DNA of 36,196 nucleotides, taken from a candidate division TM6 bacterium GW2011_GWF2_38_10 (lineage in GTDB: Bacteria; Babelota; Babeliae; Babelales; RVW-14). The notes under the pieces are model-generated. The model was given only the letters and a program-made list of their open reading frames with translations, had not been told where the DNA came from and searched no databases. Below are positions 24,107 through 32,625 of the stretch, piece after piece. The translations under genes were made by a program, and so were the position numbers. Position 1 is the first letter of the stretch; every line of letters begins with the position of its first letter. Where the stretch lies: contig LBTY01000002.1 of assembly GCA_000992305.1 (NCBI GenBank), positions 101,490 to 137,685 of the forward strand. Direction: 5' to 3'.

Positions 24107-25453
24107 ATGGTACGTTTTTGTAAAAAACTGTTATTAAGTTTTGTTTTTATTGCTTGTGGGCATGCGCAAGAAGGGGCGAGTGGTGAGCAGTTTGCGGTTA
24201 AACTTGAATCGAGTGGGCAGCGCTATGGGACGGTTGGCTGTTTATTGTTGTGTATAGGTGATTCACCTGAGCTTGATGTGATTGGTAAAGCCGTTAAAAA
24301 TGATCTTGAATTTACCGATCAGCTTGCGGTGGAAATAAAAAAAACAGATACAGAGCCAGATGCAGTTCTTTTGCCTAAGCTCTTTAATGCTGGCACCTCG
24401 GTTTGTGTTTATTTAAAATCGGGTGAACTCAAAAATGCTCTTTTGCCTGTGACGGTCATGGTTAAAGAAGCAAGCTCTGGTGATGAATTGTTTTACAAGA
24501 CATTTGATTGTTCAGTAAAAAATAGTGTACACGCAAGTCATTGTATTACCCATGAATTGTTTCCGATTTTAACGGGTACGCAGGAGCCTGTTTTAAGCAC
24601 TTTGGCTTATTGTAAGCAAGTGTCCCCCCATAATAAAATGCTTTGCATTGCTGATTATGCATGTCGCAAAGAGCGCATGTTGTTCCAGTCGAACACCATT
24701 AACTTGGCGCCGCGCTGGCATACTCAGGCCCCTTTGTTGTTTTATTCGCAGCTGACTAAAAGCAAGAGTAAACTGATGTCGTTTGATGTAAAAACGGGGC
24801 GGCGAGCTGTTGTTTGTGCTTATGATGGACTTACCATGCAACCAAGTTTTTCGCAGGATGGATCACGTGCTGTTTTGTGTATGAGTGCTGGCAAGAAGGG
24901 AAATTCTGAGCTTTTTTTATACGATCAGCGTTTTTGTTCTCGTCTTGGTCGTCGCGTTTTTAAGCAATTGACCAATAATGGGGGCAATAATGCATCCCCT
25001 GTTATTTTAGGGAATGATGATATTGTTTTTTGTTCTGATTTTGAGACGGGATTGCCACAAATTTATTATTTTGACTGGAAAAAACGAACGGTGAGTCGGC
25101 TTACCAATGGGAAAGGTTATTGTACTGCGCCAAGTTATTGTTCTGCAACTCATATGATTGTTTATAATCGTTTGGTTAAAGGAGTGTTTCAGTTGTGCGT
25201 AATGGATTTGGCCGATGCAAAGCATCGTGAGCGACAAATAACAAAAGGTAAGGGAAATAAGCAAGAACCTTCGTGGTCTGCCTGTGGTCGTTATGTTGCT
25301 TTTTCGTATGATGGTTATGATGAGCAAACAAGTACTCAGGCGACATCTCAAATTGCAGTTTTGAATCTTGCAAGTAAGAAAATTAAGGTATTGACAAGCG
25401 GTAGTGAGTCTAAAAGTTTTCCTTGTTGGATAAATCAAACTTATTATGTGTAG
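24107..25453 (+). CDS. tolB: TolB-like periplasmic beta-propeller
   Basis: 448 residues. Signal peptide at 1-20 (KKLLLSFVFIACGHAQ). An N-terminal domain (about 25-170) resembles the TolB N-domain, followed by WD40-like/PD40 propeller blades from about 200: FYSQLTKSKSKLMSFDVKTG, PSFSQDGSRAVLCMS, SELFLYDQ, VFCSDFETGLPQIYYFDW, EPSWSACGRYVAFSYDG. This fits TolB, which binds Pal and outer-membrane lipoproteins. It follows tolA by 21 bases. No pal gene follows; the next genes are a mini-ORF and ftsH, so Pal must be elsewhere or replaced. Confidence 0.88.
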   Translation: MVRFCKKLLLSFVFIACGHAQEGASGEQFAVKLESSGQRYGTVGCLLLCIGDSPELDVIGKAVKNDLEFTDQLAVEIKKTDTEPDAVLLPKLFNAGTSVCVYLKSGELKNALLPVTVMVKEASSGDELFYKTFDCSVKNSVHASHCITHELFPILTGTQEPVLSTLAYCKQVSPHNKMLCIADYACRKERMLFQSNTINLAPRWHTQAPLLFYSQLTKSKSKLMSFDVKTGRRAVVCAYDGLTMQPSFSQDGSRAVLCMSAGKKGNSELFLYDQRFCSRLGRRVFKQLTNNGGNNASPVILGNDDIVFCSDFETGLPQIYYFDWKKRTVSRLTNGKGYCTAPSYCSATHMIVYNRLVKGVFQLCVMDLADAKHRERQITKGKGNKQEPSWSACGRYVAFSYDGYDEQTSTQATSQIAVLNLASKKIKVLTSGSESKSFPCWINQTYYV

Positions 25454-25456
25454 GGA

Positions 25457-25576
25457 ATGCTAAAAAGATCTAGCGAAAAAAAATATTATTTATTAGAATG
25501 GTGGAGCCTTTTAAAATGGGGCTTATGTATGTTGTTACTGATTAACCTTTTATTAAGCGAAATGATAAACTCATGA
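25457..25576 (+). CDS. 39-residue membrane mini-protein between tolB and ftsH
   Basis: Starts three bases after the tolB stop and its TGA overlaps the ftsH ATG (ATGA), so it bridges both genes. The product has a charged, aromatic start (MLKRSSEKKYYLLEWW) and one hydrophobic helix (about 17-33, SLLKWGLCMLLLINLLL). Such small helices near FtsH can be modulators or substrates of the protease; that is inference. The AGGGA of its ribosome binding site is only one base from the ATG, so expression may rely on coupling to tolB. It could also be a chance ORF in the 120-base gap. Confidence 0.4.
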   Translation: MLKRSSEKKYYLLEWWSLLKWGLCMLLLINLLLSEMINS

Positions 25577-27432
25577 GCAAAAATATAAGAAAAAGTGGTT
25601 TAAATAGTGGTAAAGGGCCAAATGCCTTGTGGCTTTTACTCTTTTTTGTGTTTGTTGGTATTATGTATCTCTTTTGGTACAATAGTGTCAATCGTGAAAT
25701 TGATGTGTTGACGTACAGTAAATTTCTTACCGCCGTTGAACAAGGCCAAGTTGGAGCGGTTAAGGTTCAGGATCAATTGGTTCAGGGAAATTATAAAAAT
25801 AGCAACAAACTGTTTACGGCGTACATTGTCCCTTCCGATTTGTTCTGGCAAACCTTGCATAAGCATGATGTAAACATTGAAATTTATCCTCAAGAAAAGC
25901 AACCATGGGGAACTTATGTATTTCTTTCTTTGCTTTTCTTTTTTGTGCTTTTTTTGGTTATGTATTTTCGTCAATCTCAAGGTGGTGGTGGTGCGAATGG
26001 AAAGATTTTTTCTGTTGGCAAAAGTCGAGCTCGTTTTTTTTCGCCTAATACGATTAATACAACATTTAAAGATGTGGCCGGGATGCCTGAGGTTAAGGAA
26101 GAATTACGTGACATTGTTGATTTTTTAAAACATCCCGAAAAATTTGATCGCTTAGGCGCAAAGATTCCTCGTGGCATTTTATTGAATGGTTCTCCGGGAA
26201 ATGGTAAAACAATGCTTGCAAAAGCTGTCGCCGGTGAAGCAAGTGTTCCATTTTTTAGTGTAAGTGGATCAGATTTTGTTGAAGTTTTTGTTGGTGTTGG
26301 AGCCTCTCGTGTACGTGACTTGTTTACGCAGGCCAAACGTCAAAGTCCATGCATTGTTTTCATTGATGAAATTGATGCTGTTGGTCGCCAACGTGGCATC
26401 GGCTTGGGTGGGGGAAATGATGAGCGAGAGCAAACGTTAAATCAGTTGCTGGCGGAGATGGATGGCTTTTCAACTGAGCACGGTGCAGTTATTGTTCTGG
26501 CGGCAACCAATCGTCCAGACGTTTTAGATAAAGCGTTGTTGCGTCCTGGCCGTTTTGATCGTATTATAGAAGTTCCCTATCCCGATTTACAGGCTCGTTG
26601 TGATATTTTAAAGGTGCATGCCAAAAATATTAAGCTTGATAAATCTGTTGATTTAATGCAAATTGCTCGAGGCACTCCAGGGTTTAGTGGCGCTGATCTT
26701 GCCAATTTAATTAACGAAGCTGCGTTAAGTGCGTCTAAGCTCGGAAGTGCGACGGTTATGTTGGAATCTTTCGAAATTGCTCGTGATAAAATTATGCTTG
26801 GAACCGAGCGTAAGACCCTTATTTTTACTGAGCAAGAAAAACTTATGACGGCATATCATGAGGCTGGTCATGCATTATTGACCGTTTTACAGCCGGAGGC
26901 AACAAATCCGTTACACAAGGTTACCATTATACCTCGTGGGCGGGCGTTGGGTGTAACCTGGTCATTGCCTGAGCGTGATCTTTATTCAAAAAGCAAAAAG
27001 CAATTACTGGTTGAAATTATTATTGATTTTGGTGGTCTTTTGGCCGAGAAGGTTGTTTTTGATGATCAAACAACTGGTGCTAGAAATGATATTGAACAAG
27101 CGACGCGTATTGCGCGTGCATTGGTATGCCGATATGGTATGTCCGATTTGGGGCCGATAGATCTTAGTACGGCTGAGGAAAATCCGTATTTGGGTCGCGA
27201 TATTCAGAATTCTAAGGAATTTTCTGAACATACCGCTCAGCGAATTGATGAAGAAGTTGAAAAAATAATTAAAGAATGCTATAACAGAGGGGAACAGCTT
27301 CTTATTCACAATAGAGAGAAGCTAGACCTTTTGGCAAAAACCCTAGTTGAACGTGAGACGATGCAAGCCTCTGAAGTATATGAACTTTTGGGCATAGAGC
27401 CGCGTGTAACGCACAGCTTGCGGTCGGAATAA
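25573..27432 (+). CDS. ftsH: ATP-dependent zinc metalloprotease FtsH
   Basis: 619-residue membrane AAA+ protease that degrades membrane and regulatory proteins. Two membrane segments (about 18-36 and 113-131) enclose the periplasmic domain. Walker A is GSPGNGKT (206-213) where GPPGTGKT is usual; Walker B IVFIDEID is at 261-268; the pore loop reads FVEVFVG with Val in place of Met; second region of homology [20 protein letters not shown] (311-330) is intact. Zinc site HEAGH (429-433) with third ligand Asp506. Ribosome binding site is weak, consistent with coupling to the mini-ORF upstream. Full length and apparently functional. Confidence 0.96.
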   Translation: MSKNIRKSGLNSGKGPNALWLLLFFVFVGIMYLFWYNSVNREIDVLTYSKFLTAVEQGQVGAVKVQDQLVQGNYKNSNKLFTAYIVPSDLFWQTLHKHDVNIEIYPQEKQPWGTYVFLSLLFFFVLFLVMYFRQSQGGGGANGKIFSVGKSRARFFSPNTINTTFKDVAGMPEVKEELRDIVDFLKHPEKFDRLGAKIPRGILLNGSPGNGKTMLAKAVAGEASVPFFSVSGSDFVEVFVGVGASRVRDLFTQAKRQSPCIVFIDEIDAVGRQRGIGLGGGNDEREQTLNQLLAEMDGFSTEHGAVIVLAATNRPDVLDKALLRPGRFDRIIEVPYPDLQARCDILKVHAKNIKLDKSVDLMQIARGTPGFSGADLANLINEAALSASKLGSATVMLESFEIARDKIMLGTERKTLIFTEQEKLMTAYHEAGHALLTVLQPEATNPLHKVTIIPRGRALGVTWSLPERDLYSKSKKQLLVEIIIDFGGLLAEKVVFDDQTTGARNDIEQATRIARALVCRYGMSDLGPIDLSTAEENPYLGRDIQNSKEFSEHTAQRIDEEVEKIIKECYNRGEQLLIHNREKLDLLAKTLVERETMQASEVYELLGIEPRVTHSLRSE

Positions 27433-27511
27433 TCTTTTCTTTTAAAAAAAAATGCTTTTGCTAAACTGTATATCAGTTTTAGCTTGTAATACGCGAAAGG
27501 ATATTGATACA

Positions 27512-27709
27512 ATGGCAAATATTTGCGCAATATGCAACAAGCGCCCTCAAGTTGCAAATTTAGTGAGTAACGCAAACAACAAAGTAAAACGTTGGGTTTA
27601 TCCAAACGTTCATGTAATGCGCTTTAGATTAAAAGGGCAAACTGAAGTTCACCGCGGAGCTGTCTGCACAAAGTGTGTAAAAGCTGGCAAAGTAGAAAAA
27701 GTAATTTAA
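27512..27709 (+). CDS. rpmB: Ribosomal protein bL28
   Basis: 65-residue large-subunit protein. Reads MANICAICNKRPQVANLVS with C-x2-C, and CTKC near the end, so it is the zinc-binding form. Core KVKRWVYPNVHVMRFRLKG is typical. The start at 27512 is chosen with AAAGGAT nine bases upstream; an in-frame ATG at 27452 would add a non-homologous stretch. Confidence 0.93.
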   Translation: MANICAICNKRPQVANLVSNANNKVKRWVYPNVHVMRFRLKGQTEVHRGAVCTKCVKAGKVEKVI

Positions 27710-27751
27710 ATTAGTATTAAAAACCTATGTGGAGTTTTTGAGGATTAAAGC

Positions 27752-28024
27752 ATGGCAAATACGAAATCAGCAAAAAAGCGTGTTCTACAAAATGAGTCTC
27801 GACGTCAACGTAATGTTGCTCGTCGTTCTGCGATTAAAACAGCTGCAAAAAAAGTTATTGATGCACTTAGTTCCAATGATATTACTGGAGCTCGAGAGCT
27901 GTTGATTAAGGCTGAATCTCAAATAGCACGTGCTTGTGGCAAAGGTGTTTTGAAAAAAAATACAGCTGCTCGACGAGTAAGTGTTTTGGCAAAAAAAGTT
28001 GCAAAGGCTGAGTTGGCCCAGTAG
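27752..28024 (+). CDS. rpsT: Ribosomal protein bS20
   Basis: 90-residue small-subunit protein, very basic: MANTKSAKKRVLQNESRRQR, then RNVARRSAIKTAAKKV and KNTAARRVSVLAKKV near the end. Length and composition match S20 exactly. GAGGA lies about nine bases before the start, 42 bases after rpmB; probably cotranscribed. Confidence 0.93.
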   Translation: MANTKSAKKRVLQNESRRQRNVARRSAIKTAAKKVIDALSSNDITGARELLIKAESQIARACGKGVLKKNTAARRVSVLAKKVAKAELAQ

Positions 28025-28098
28025 CTTGATTGAAACATCAGTAAGGAGAGACAGCATCGTTTTGCCTCGTTGTTTTTTAAAAAGGTGAGGGAGCGAGT

Positions 28099-28686
28099 AT
28101 GATGAAGTCTTGTGAAGCGATAATTGTGGTTGATTCTGTTGAAGATGCAATTAAGTTTTACTCTGAAAAATTAGGGTTCGATTTAGTCGACCTTCTTACG
28201 AGCGAAGAGGGCGGTGAACATGTACGTTTTGCCCGCCTTCGCAAGGGGAAGTGCTTTATACAGTTTCGAGTTCCACAGGTTGAGGAATTTGCGGAGTTTA
28301 GTTTTATAAAGCGATGTTCGAGTCGTAGTATAAGTATTCAATGTGATATGAAAAAGGGCATTGAAAAACTGTACGCACGATGCCAGAAAAAAGGGCTTAA
28401 GATTACATCAGAGCTCAAAGAATCAGGGGAGCATGGGGAAAAAAGTTTTGCCCTTAAGGATCCGTTTGGTATAAAACTTGTTTTTGAACAACATCCTGAA
28501 AAAGTAGTTTCCGGGCCTGTTAATATCTGTGGTGTGATGATCAAAGAAGAACAGGCAAAAGATGCTACAGTTTTAGAAAATGCGATGAATCGGTTAAAAG
28601 ACGTTGGTATTGTTCGCAGGGTTGCTAAAAAATTGGTAAAAGCAAAAGTAAGCGGATTGCTGAAAAAGAAAAAAGCAAAAAAATAA
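28099..28686 (+). CDS. VOC-superfamily (glyoxalase-like) protein with basic tail
   Basis: 195 residues. The first 130 form a VOC domain: AIIVVDSVEDAIKFYSEKLGFDLVD, then FARLRKGKCFIQFRVPQ, and FALKDPFGIKLVFEQH as the closing motif. Metal-binding enzymes of this fold include glyoxalase I and bleomycin-resistance proteins, but I cannot assign a reaction. A C-terminal extension of about 60 residues ends in a lysine-rich helix (VKAKVSGLLKKKKAKK), unusual for the fold and possibly nucleic-acid- or membrane-binding. GAGGGAG precedes the start. It is the last gene before a strong terminator. Confidence 0.75.
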   Translation: MMKSCEAIIVVDSVEDAIKFYSEKLGFDLVDLLTSEEGGEHVRFARLRKGKCFIQFRVPQVEEFAEFSFIKRCSSRSISIQCDMKKGIEKLYARCQKKGLKITSELKESGEHGEKSFALKDPFGIKLVFEQHPEKVVSGPVNICGVMIKEEQAKDATVLENAMNRLKDVGIVRRVAKKLVKAKVSGLLKKKKAKK

Positions 28687-28689
28687 ATT

Positions 28690-28743
28690 AAGCAATAAAA
28701 AAAAGTCTGGTGAAAATCAGGCTTTTTTTATTGCTTTTTTTCC
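28690..28743 (+). terminator. Strong Rho-independent terminator
   Basis: AAGCAATAAAAA...AGTCTG pairs with CAGGCTTTTTTTATTGCTT (one G-T pair) around an eight-base loop; T residues follow. It ends the ftsH-rpmB-rpsT-VOC block and lies four bases after the VOC stop. Confidence 0.85.
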
Positions 28744-28756
28744 GTACATTATCCTT

Positions 28757-28790
28757 CCCTCGATACATTTTGCTACGCAAAATACTCGGG
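28757..28790. repeat. Short palindromic repeat CCTCGATAC...ACTCGGG
   Basis: ATTTTGC and GCAAAAT form the stem around TAC, flanked by CCTCG/CTCGGG. A close relative is at 32399-32433 (ATTTGC/GCAAAT). It touches the outer end of element A but lies inside element B. Confidence 0.6.
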
Positions 28791-28792
28791 AT

Positions 28793-29234
28793 GACTTATC
28801 ATTACCCACATTTATTATGCTAATTTTAAAATTTAAATGAGAGTTAATACTGTTTATTATAGCGTTCTATTCGATAGTATCATCTTGAATAATATGAACA
28901 ATTTTTTTTATATGCTCCGCATGGGGATAAAGGAATGGTCTTGCCACCACCCCTTTATCAAATCCCCGGGCCCCAAAAAAACCAGTCTTTTTTGGATTTT
29001 TTCTAAGAAGATTTCAACCAAAAAGTTGTGGCTATCCGCCTCAGATGCCCACCCTACGCAAAAACGGTTTTTGCTCCGGGGCAGGTCGCCCATGCTCCCT
29101 GGGGGCATATTCGGCAAAGCCTCAACTTTTTGCAAGGTGCCGCAATTACGGTGACTACCGTCACCTGTCAACATGTCATTCACAATGTTAATGACATAAT
29201 TTTTTTTAGGAAAAGATGTGGGTAATGATTAGTC
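28793..29234. mobile_element. MITE-like element A
   Basis: 442 bp bounded by an inverted repeat: GACTTATCATTACCCACAT (28793-28811) and its near-perfect reverse complement (29216-29234, one mismatch). The part 28880-29234 matches 32011-32366 in opposite orientation with long identical runs (for example around 28914-28945 and 29032-29070). GGGAT stands on both outer sides and may be a 5-bp target duplication. No transposase is encoded, so movement would need help from elsewhere. Confidence 0.65.
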
Positions 29235-29301
29235 GGGATGAGCGGGGGAAAGAAAAGTACATTGACTCCAAAGTGTTTTTTTGCATGACGATCCGAATTT
29301 T

Positions 29302-30804
29302 TTATAACAAGTAACAATTACCATTTGTCATTCCGGCCTCCGAGCCAGGATCCACAAAGCCGTTCAAGTGATAAGATGTTAGGATATGAAATTGACGTTC
29401 TTGTTGACTAAGTTTACGTTGTTCAATTTTTTGTTGCTGTGTAAATTGAAGTTGTTGTAGCGCAAGTTTACTTTTTTCGATATCAAGTTCTTGTTGTCGT
29501 TGTTGCCTTTGCTGTTCAAGCATTTTTTCATGTTGTATATGGCTTTCATATAATGCGGCTTGTGATATAAATTGTGGGTATAGCGAAATAGTACTTATAG
29601 GGTTTTTAATTGCCTTTTCAATTAAAGTAATATTTTTATCATATTCTGCGCAATGTGCCTCAATATTCTTAATTTTTTCTTGAAGGTATTTGCCTTCTTG
29701 TAAGAGTATTGCGTATTTTTTGGTATTTGTTTGCATTTCCTTTATGACAAGTTCAAGGCAGCTTTCTGCATTTTTAAACGAATATTTTATGTGGTATGCT
29801 CTTCTCTTTAAAATATTTGGTACTTTAATTAAAAAGTCACGAGCTTCAACGAGCGGCCAATTAGTGGTAAATCGTTGAGTAATGTATGCAATAAACAATT
29901 CATCTGAAGCAAAATTCTTTGTTATAAGTTTATCATGAGTATTATCTATAAGGGTTTTTTGAGCTTCTTGCATGACATCCAATGCTTTTTTTATTAAATC
30001 TTTTGCCAAGGCTATTTTTGCAGACATCTCTTTATGTTGTATGTGGCTTTCATACACTGCGGCTTGTGATGTAAATTGTGGGTATAGTGCAATGGTGTTG
30101 ATTAAATTTTCAGTTACTTGTTTAATCAAGGTAATATTTCTATCATATTGTGCGCAATATGCTTCAATATTCTTAATTTTTTCTTGAAGGTATTTACCTT
30201 CTTGTAAGAGCGCTGCGTATTTTTTGGTATTTGTCTGCATTTCCTTCATGGCGAGTTCAAGGTAGTTTTTTGCATTGTTTAGTACAGATCTCATGTAGTA
30301 TACTTTTTTTTGTAGATTATTCGGTACATCGATTAAAAAATTACGAGCAGCAACTAATGGCCAGTTTGTGTCAAATCGTTTAGTAATGTATGCAATAAGC
30401 AGTTCATCTGAAGCAAAGTTTTTTATTATAAGTTCATCATGAGTATTATCTATAAGGGTTTGTTGAGCTTCTTGCATGGTATTCGATGCGGATTGCACAC
30501 AATCTTTTACTAATGCTATTTTTGCAGATGGTGTTTTTGCAGATAACCATTGATATAAAAAATGTTCAGTAACATATCCTAATGCAGTTCCTATGATTGG
30601 TGATTCAAGCAATAGATCTTTATTTGGGTTAGTTAAGCAATTAGAAAGCAAGTATACTCCGAGAGCAGAGGCTCCGCCAGCAAGAATGCCACCAGTGATG
30701 GCAATATTCCTTGCTAAATCTTCATCAATTGCTTTTATAGGGGCATGCAGTGGACATAATAAAATAAGTTCTACCAAAAGAATTTTTTTTGTTAAAGAAA
30801 TCAT
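29302..30804 (-). CDS. Secreted coiled-coil protein with internal duplication, repeat-encoded C-terminus
   Basis: 500 residues, family not recognised. Signal peptide at 1-25 (ending PIKA), then two glycine-rich hydrophobic segments (about 34-54 and 68-86). Two tandem copies of a 168-residue helical unit follow (about 93-260 and 261-428), each with NFASDEL, NWPLV and QEGKYLQEKIKNIEA, then a Gln-rich coiled coil. The last 25 or so residues (FVDPGSEAGMTNG) are translated from a REP-like repeat (29325-29354). The start at 30804 shares the leader GAGATTACATT with the paralog at 31851; an in-frame extension to 30891 also runs through a repeat and is rejected. Confidence 0.7.
   Translation of the reverse strand: MISLTKKILLVELILLCPLHAPIKAIDEDLARNIAITGGILAGGASALGVYLLSNCLTNPNKDLLLESPIIGTALGYVTEHFLYQWLSAKTPSAKIALVKDCVQSASNTMQEAQQTLIDNTHDELIIKNFASDELLIAYITKRFDTNWPLVAARNFLIDVPNNLQKKVYYMRSVLNNAKNYLELAMKEMQTNTKKYAALLQEGKYLQEKIKNIEAYCAQYDRNITLIKQVTENLINTIALYPQFTSQAAVYESHIQHKEMSAKIALAKDLIKKALDVMQEAQKTLIDNTHDKLITKNFASDELFIAYITQRFTTNWPLVEARDFLIKVPNILKRRAYHIKYSFKNAESCLELVIKEMQTNTKKYAILLQEGKYLQEKIKNIEAHCAEYDKNITLIEKAIKNPISTISLYPQFISQAALYESHIQHEKMLEQQRQQRQQELDIEKSKLALQQLQFTQQQKIEQRKLSQQERQFHILTSYHLNGFVDPGSEAGMTNGNCYLL
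29325..29354. repeat. REP-like arm inside the 3' end of a coding region
   Basis: TTGTCATTCCGG then CCTCCGAGCCAGGATCCA, same family as 5916-5945. It supplies codons to the C-terminus of the protein above. Confidence 0.7.
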
Positions 30805-30820
30805 AATGTAATCTCTGTTT

Positions 30821-30844
30821 TTCATCCCGGACTTCGATCCGGGG
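30821..30844. repeat. REP-like arm upstream of the coiled-coil gene
   Basis: TTCATCCCGGA then CTTCGATCCGGGG, a short member of the same family, 17 bases before the start codon of the gene ending at 29302. It lies in the leader between the two paralogs. Confidence 0.65.
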
Positions 30845-30981
30845 TGAAATTTTGTAATTAATAAATCCAAAAAAGACTGTTTTTTGTACATAGGAATAAA
30901 GGGGTGGTTTGGTTAGAGGCGCTTGCTAAACACGAACTCCTCAGAGTAGGTTAACGTTCTTGTTGCGCAAGTTTACGTCGT

Positions 30982-31851
30982 TCAATTTCTTGTTGTTTGC
31001 TGTGCAAATTGAAGTTGTTGTAGTGCAAGCTTACGTTCTTCAATTGCAATGAGTTGTCGGTGTTGCTGAGTAAGCTGCTTGAGCATCTCTTCATGTTGTA
31101 TGTGGCTTTCATACAATGCGGCTTGTGATGTAAATTGTGGGTACAGTGCAATGGTGTTGATTAAATTTTTAGTTACTTTTTTAATCAAGGCAATATTTTT
31201 ATCATATTGTGCGCAATATGCCTCAATATTCTTAATTTTTTCCTGAAGGTATTTGCCTTCTTGTAAAAGCGCTGCGTATTTTTTGGTATTTGTTTGCATT
31301 TCCTTTATGGCGAGGTCAAGGAAAAAGTGGGTATTTTTCAGTTCAGATCTCATGTAGTATACTTTGTTTTGTAGATTATTCGGTACATCGATTAAAAAAT
31401 TATGAGCTTCAACTAATGGCCAATTAGTGGTAAATCGTTGAGTAATGTATGCAATAAACAATTGATCTGAAGCAAAGTTCTTTGTTATAAGTTCATCATG
31501 AGCATTATCTATAAGGGTTTGTTGAGCTTTTTGCATAATATTCGATGCGTATCGTACACTATTTTTTGCTAATGCAATTTTTGCAGATGGTGTTTTTGCA
31601 TATAACCATTGATATAAAAGATATTTAGTAACATATCCTAATGCAGTTCCTATGATTGGCGATGCAAGTTTAGATGCTATATTTTTGTTAGAAAGCAAAT
31701 GTACTCCAAGAGCAGAGGCTCCGCCAACAAGGGCTCCACCAGCAAGTGCAATGTTTTTTACCGTATCTTCATCAATTGCTTTTATAGGGGTATGTAGTGG
31801 GCATGCTAAAATAAGTGACGCTAAAAGCATTTTTTTTGCTTTAGAAAACAT
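30982..31851 (-). CDS. Secreted coiled-coil protein, single-unit paralog, frameshifted tail
   Basis: 289 residues, paralog of the gene at 29302-30804 with only one copy of the 168-residue unit. Signal peptide 1-25 (ending PIKA), two glycine-rich hydrophobic segments, then the helical unit (about 87-255) and a Gln-rich coiled coil. It ends AQQTTRN. Removing one A near 31005 would restore the reading QQQEIERRKLAQQER, matching the paralog, and end at 30951. So the C-terminus has lost about ten residues by a one-base insertion. GGAGAT is six bases from the start. Probably the first gene of a two-gene transcript. Confidence 0.72.
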   Translation of the reverse strand: MFSKAKKMLLASLILACPLHTPIKAIDEDTVKNIALAGGALVGGASALGVHLLSNKNIASKLASPIIGTALGYVTKYLLYQWLYAKTPSAKIALAKNSVRYASNIMQKAQQTLIDNAHDELITKNFASDQLFIAYITQRFTTNWPLVEAHNFLIDVPNNLQNKVYYMRSELKNTHFFLDLAIKEMQTNTKKYAALLQEGKYLQEKIKNIEAYCAQYDKNIALIKKVTKNLINTIALYPQFTSQAALYESHIQHEEMLKQLTQQHRQLIAIEERKLALQQLQFAQQTTRN

Positions 31852-31941
31852 AATGTAATCTCCGTGTTTTTATGTGAATAATAATGGAATTTTACTAATG
31901 TAAATTTTATTTTTTTTCAATTAAGTCGACTAGTTGGGTTT

Positions 31942-31969
31942 ATTTTAGGGGAAAATATATATATGTCAA
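31942..31969 (-). promoter_or_regulatory. Promoter of the coiled-coil gene pair
   Basis: On the minus strand TTGACA (31969-31964) is perfect, TAAAAT (31947-31942) follows after 16 bases. The first start codon is at 31851, leaving a leader of about 85 bases. Confidence 0.65.
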
Positions 31970-32010
31970 CCGGCGCTCTTATTTTGGGGTTTCGAGCAGG
32001 GGTTCGGCGT

Positions 32011-32516
32011 GACTTATCATTACCCACATCTTTTTCTTAAAAAATTATGTCCTTAACATTGTGAATGAAATGTTGACAGATGGCGGTAGCCATCGTAATT
32101 GCGGCACCTTGCAAAAATAGGTGTCTTTGCCGAATATGCCCCCAGGGCGCATGTGGCGACCTGCCCCGGAGCAAAAACCGTTTTTGCGTAGGGTGGGCAT
32201 CTGAGGCGGATAGACACCTGTTTTTGCTTGAAACTCCTCTAGAAAAAATCCAAAAAAGACTGGTTTTTTTTGGTGCCCGGGGATTTGATAAAGGGGTGGT
32301 GGCAAGACCATCCCTTTATCCCCATGCGGAGCATATAAAAAAATTGTTCATATTATTTAAGATGGTACCTTAGAGCAGAAGAAACAGTTCTACCGCATCC
32401 CTCGATACGATTTGCTGCGCAAATCACTCGGGACGAGCGGTGAAAGAACATAGAGCTGCAAATATAAAATTAAAAGCACAAAAAAATAAAAGAAAAGATG
32501 TGGGTAATGATAAGTC
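32011..32516. mobile_element. MITE-like element B
   Basis: 506 bp with perfect terminal inverted repeats: GACTTATCATTACCCACATC (32011-32030) against 32497-32516, extending to 24 bases with the adjoining TTTT/AAAA. The part 32011-32366 is an inverted copy of 28880-29234. The remaining 150 bp at the right end differ from element A and include a palindrome (32399-32433). No clear target duplication was seen. Confidence 0.7.
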
Positions 32517-32625
32517 GGCTTGAATTGATCTCAAGCGCCTTAGAGCTGCGCATTCTGAGTGAGTAATGTGAGGGGAATGATGATTGCATGTTGATTGCAT
32601 TGTGATATTGTGGAAAAAGTTGATA

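Larger units (their letters stand above)
28687..29301. other. Intergenic region with terminator, palindrome and MITE-like element
   Basis: About 615 bases without a supported gene: terminator (28690-28743), a palindrome (28757-28790) and element A (28793-29234). The open frames inside element A are not conserved with element B, so I treat the stretch as non-coding. Confidence 0.6.

Noticed and set aside
28837..29154. 105-residue ORF inside element A, and similar ORFs in element B (32045-32311, 32080-32373)
   Set aside because: The frames are not conserved between the two copies although the DNA is, so the elements are non-coding.
30805..30891. Upstream extension of the coiled-coil gene to an ATG at 30891
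   Set aside because: It runs through a REP-like repeat and precedes the signal peptide; the paralog starts at the equivalent of 30804 with a conserved leader.
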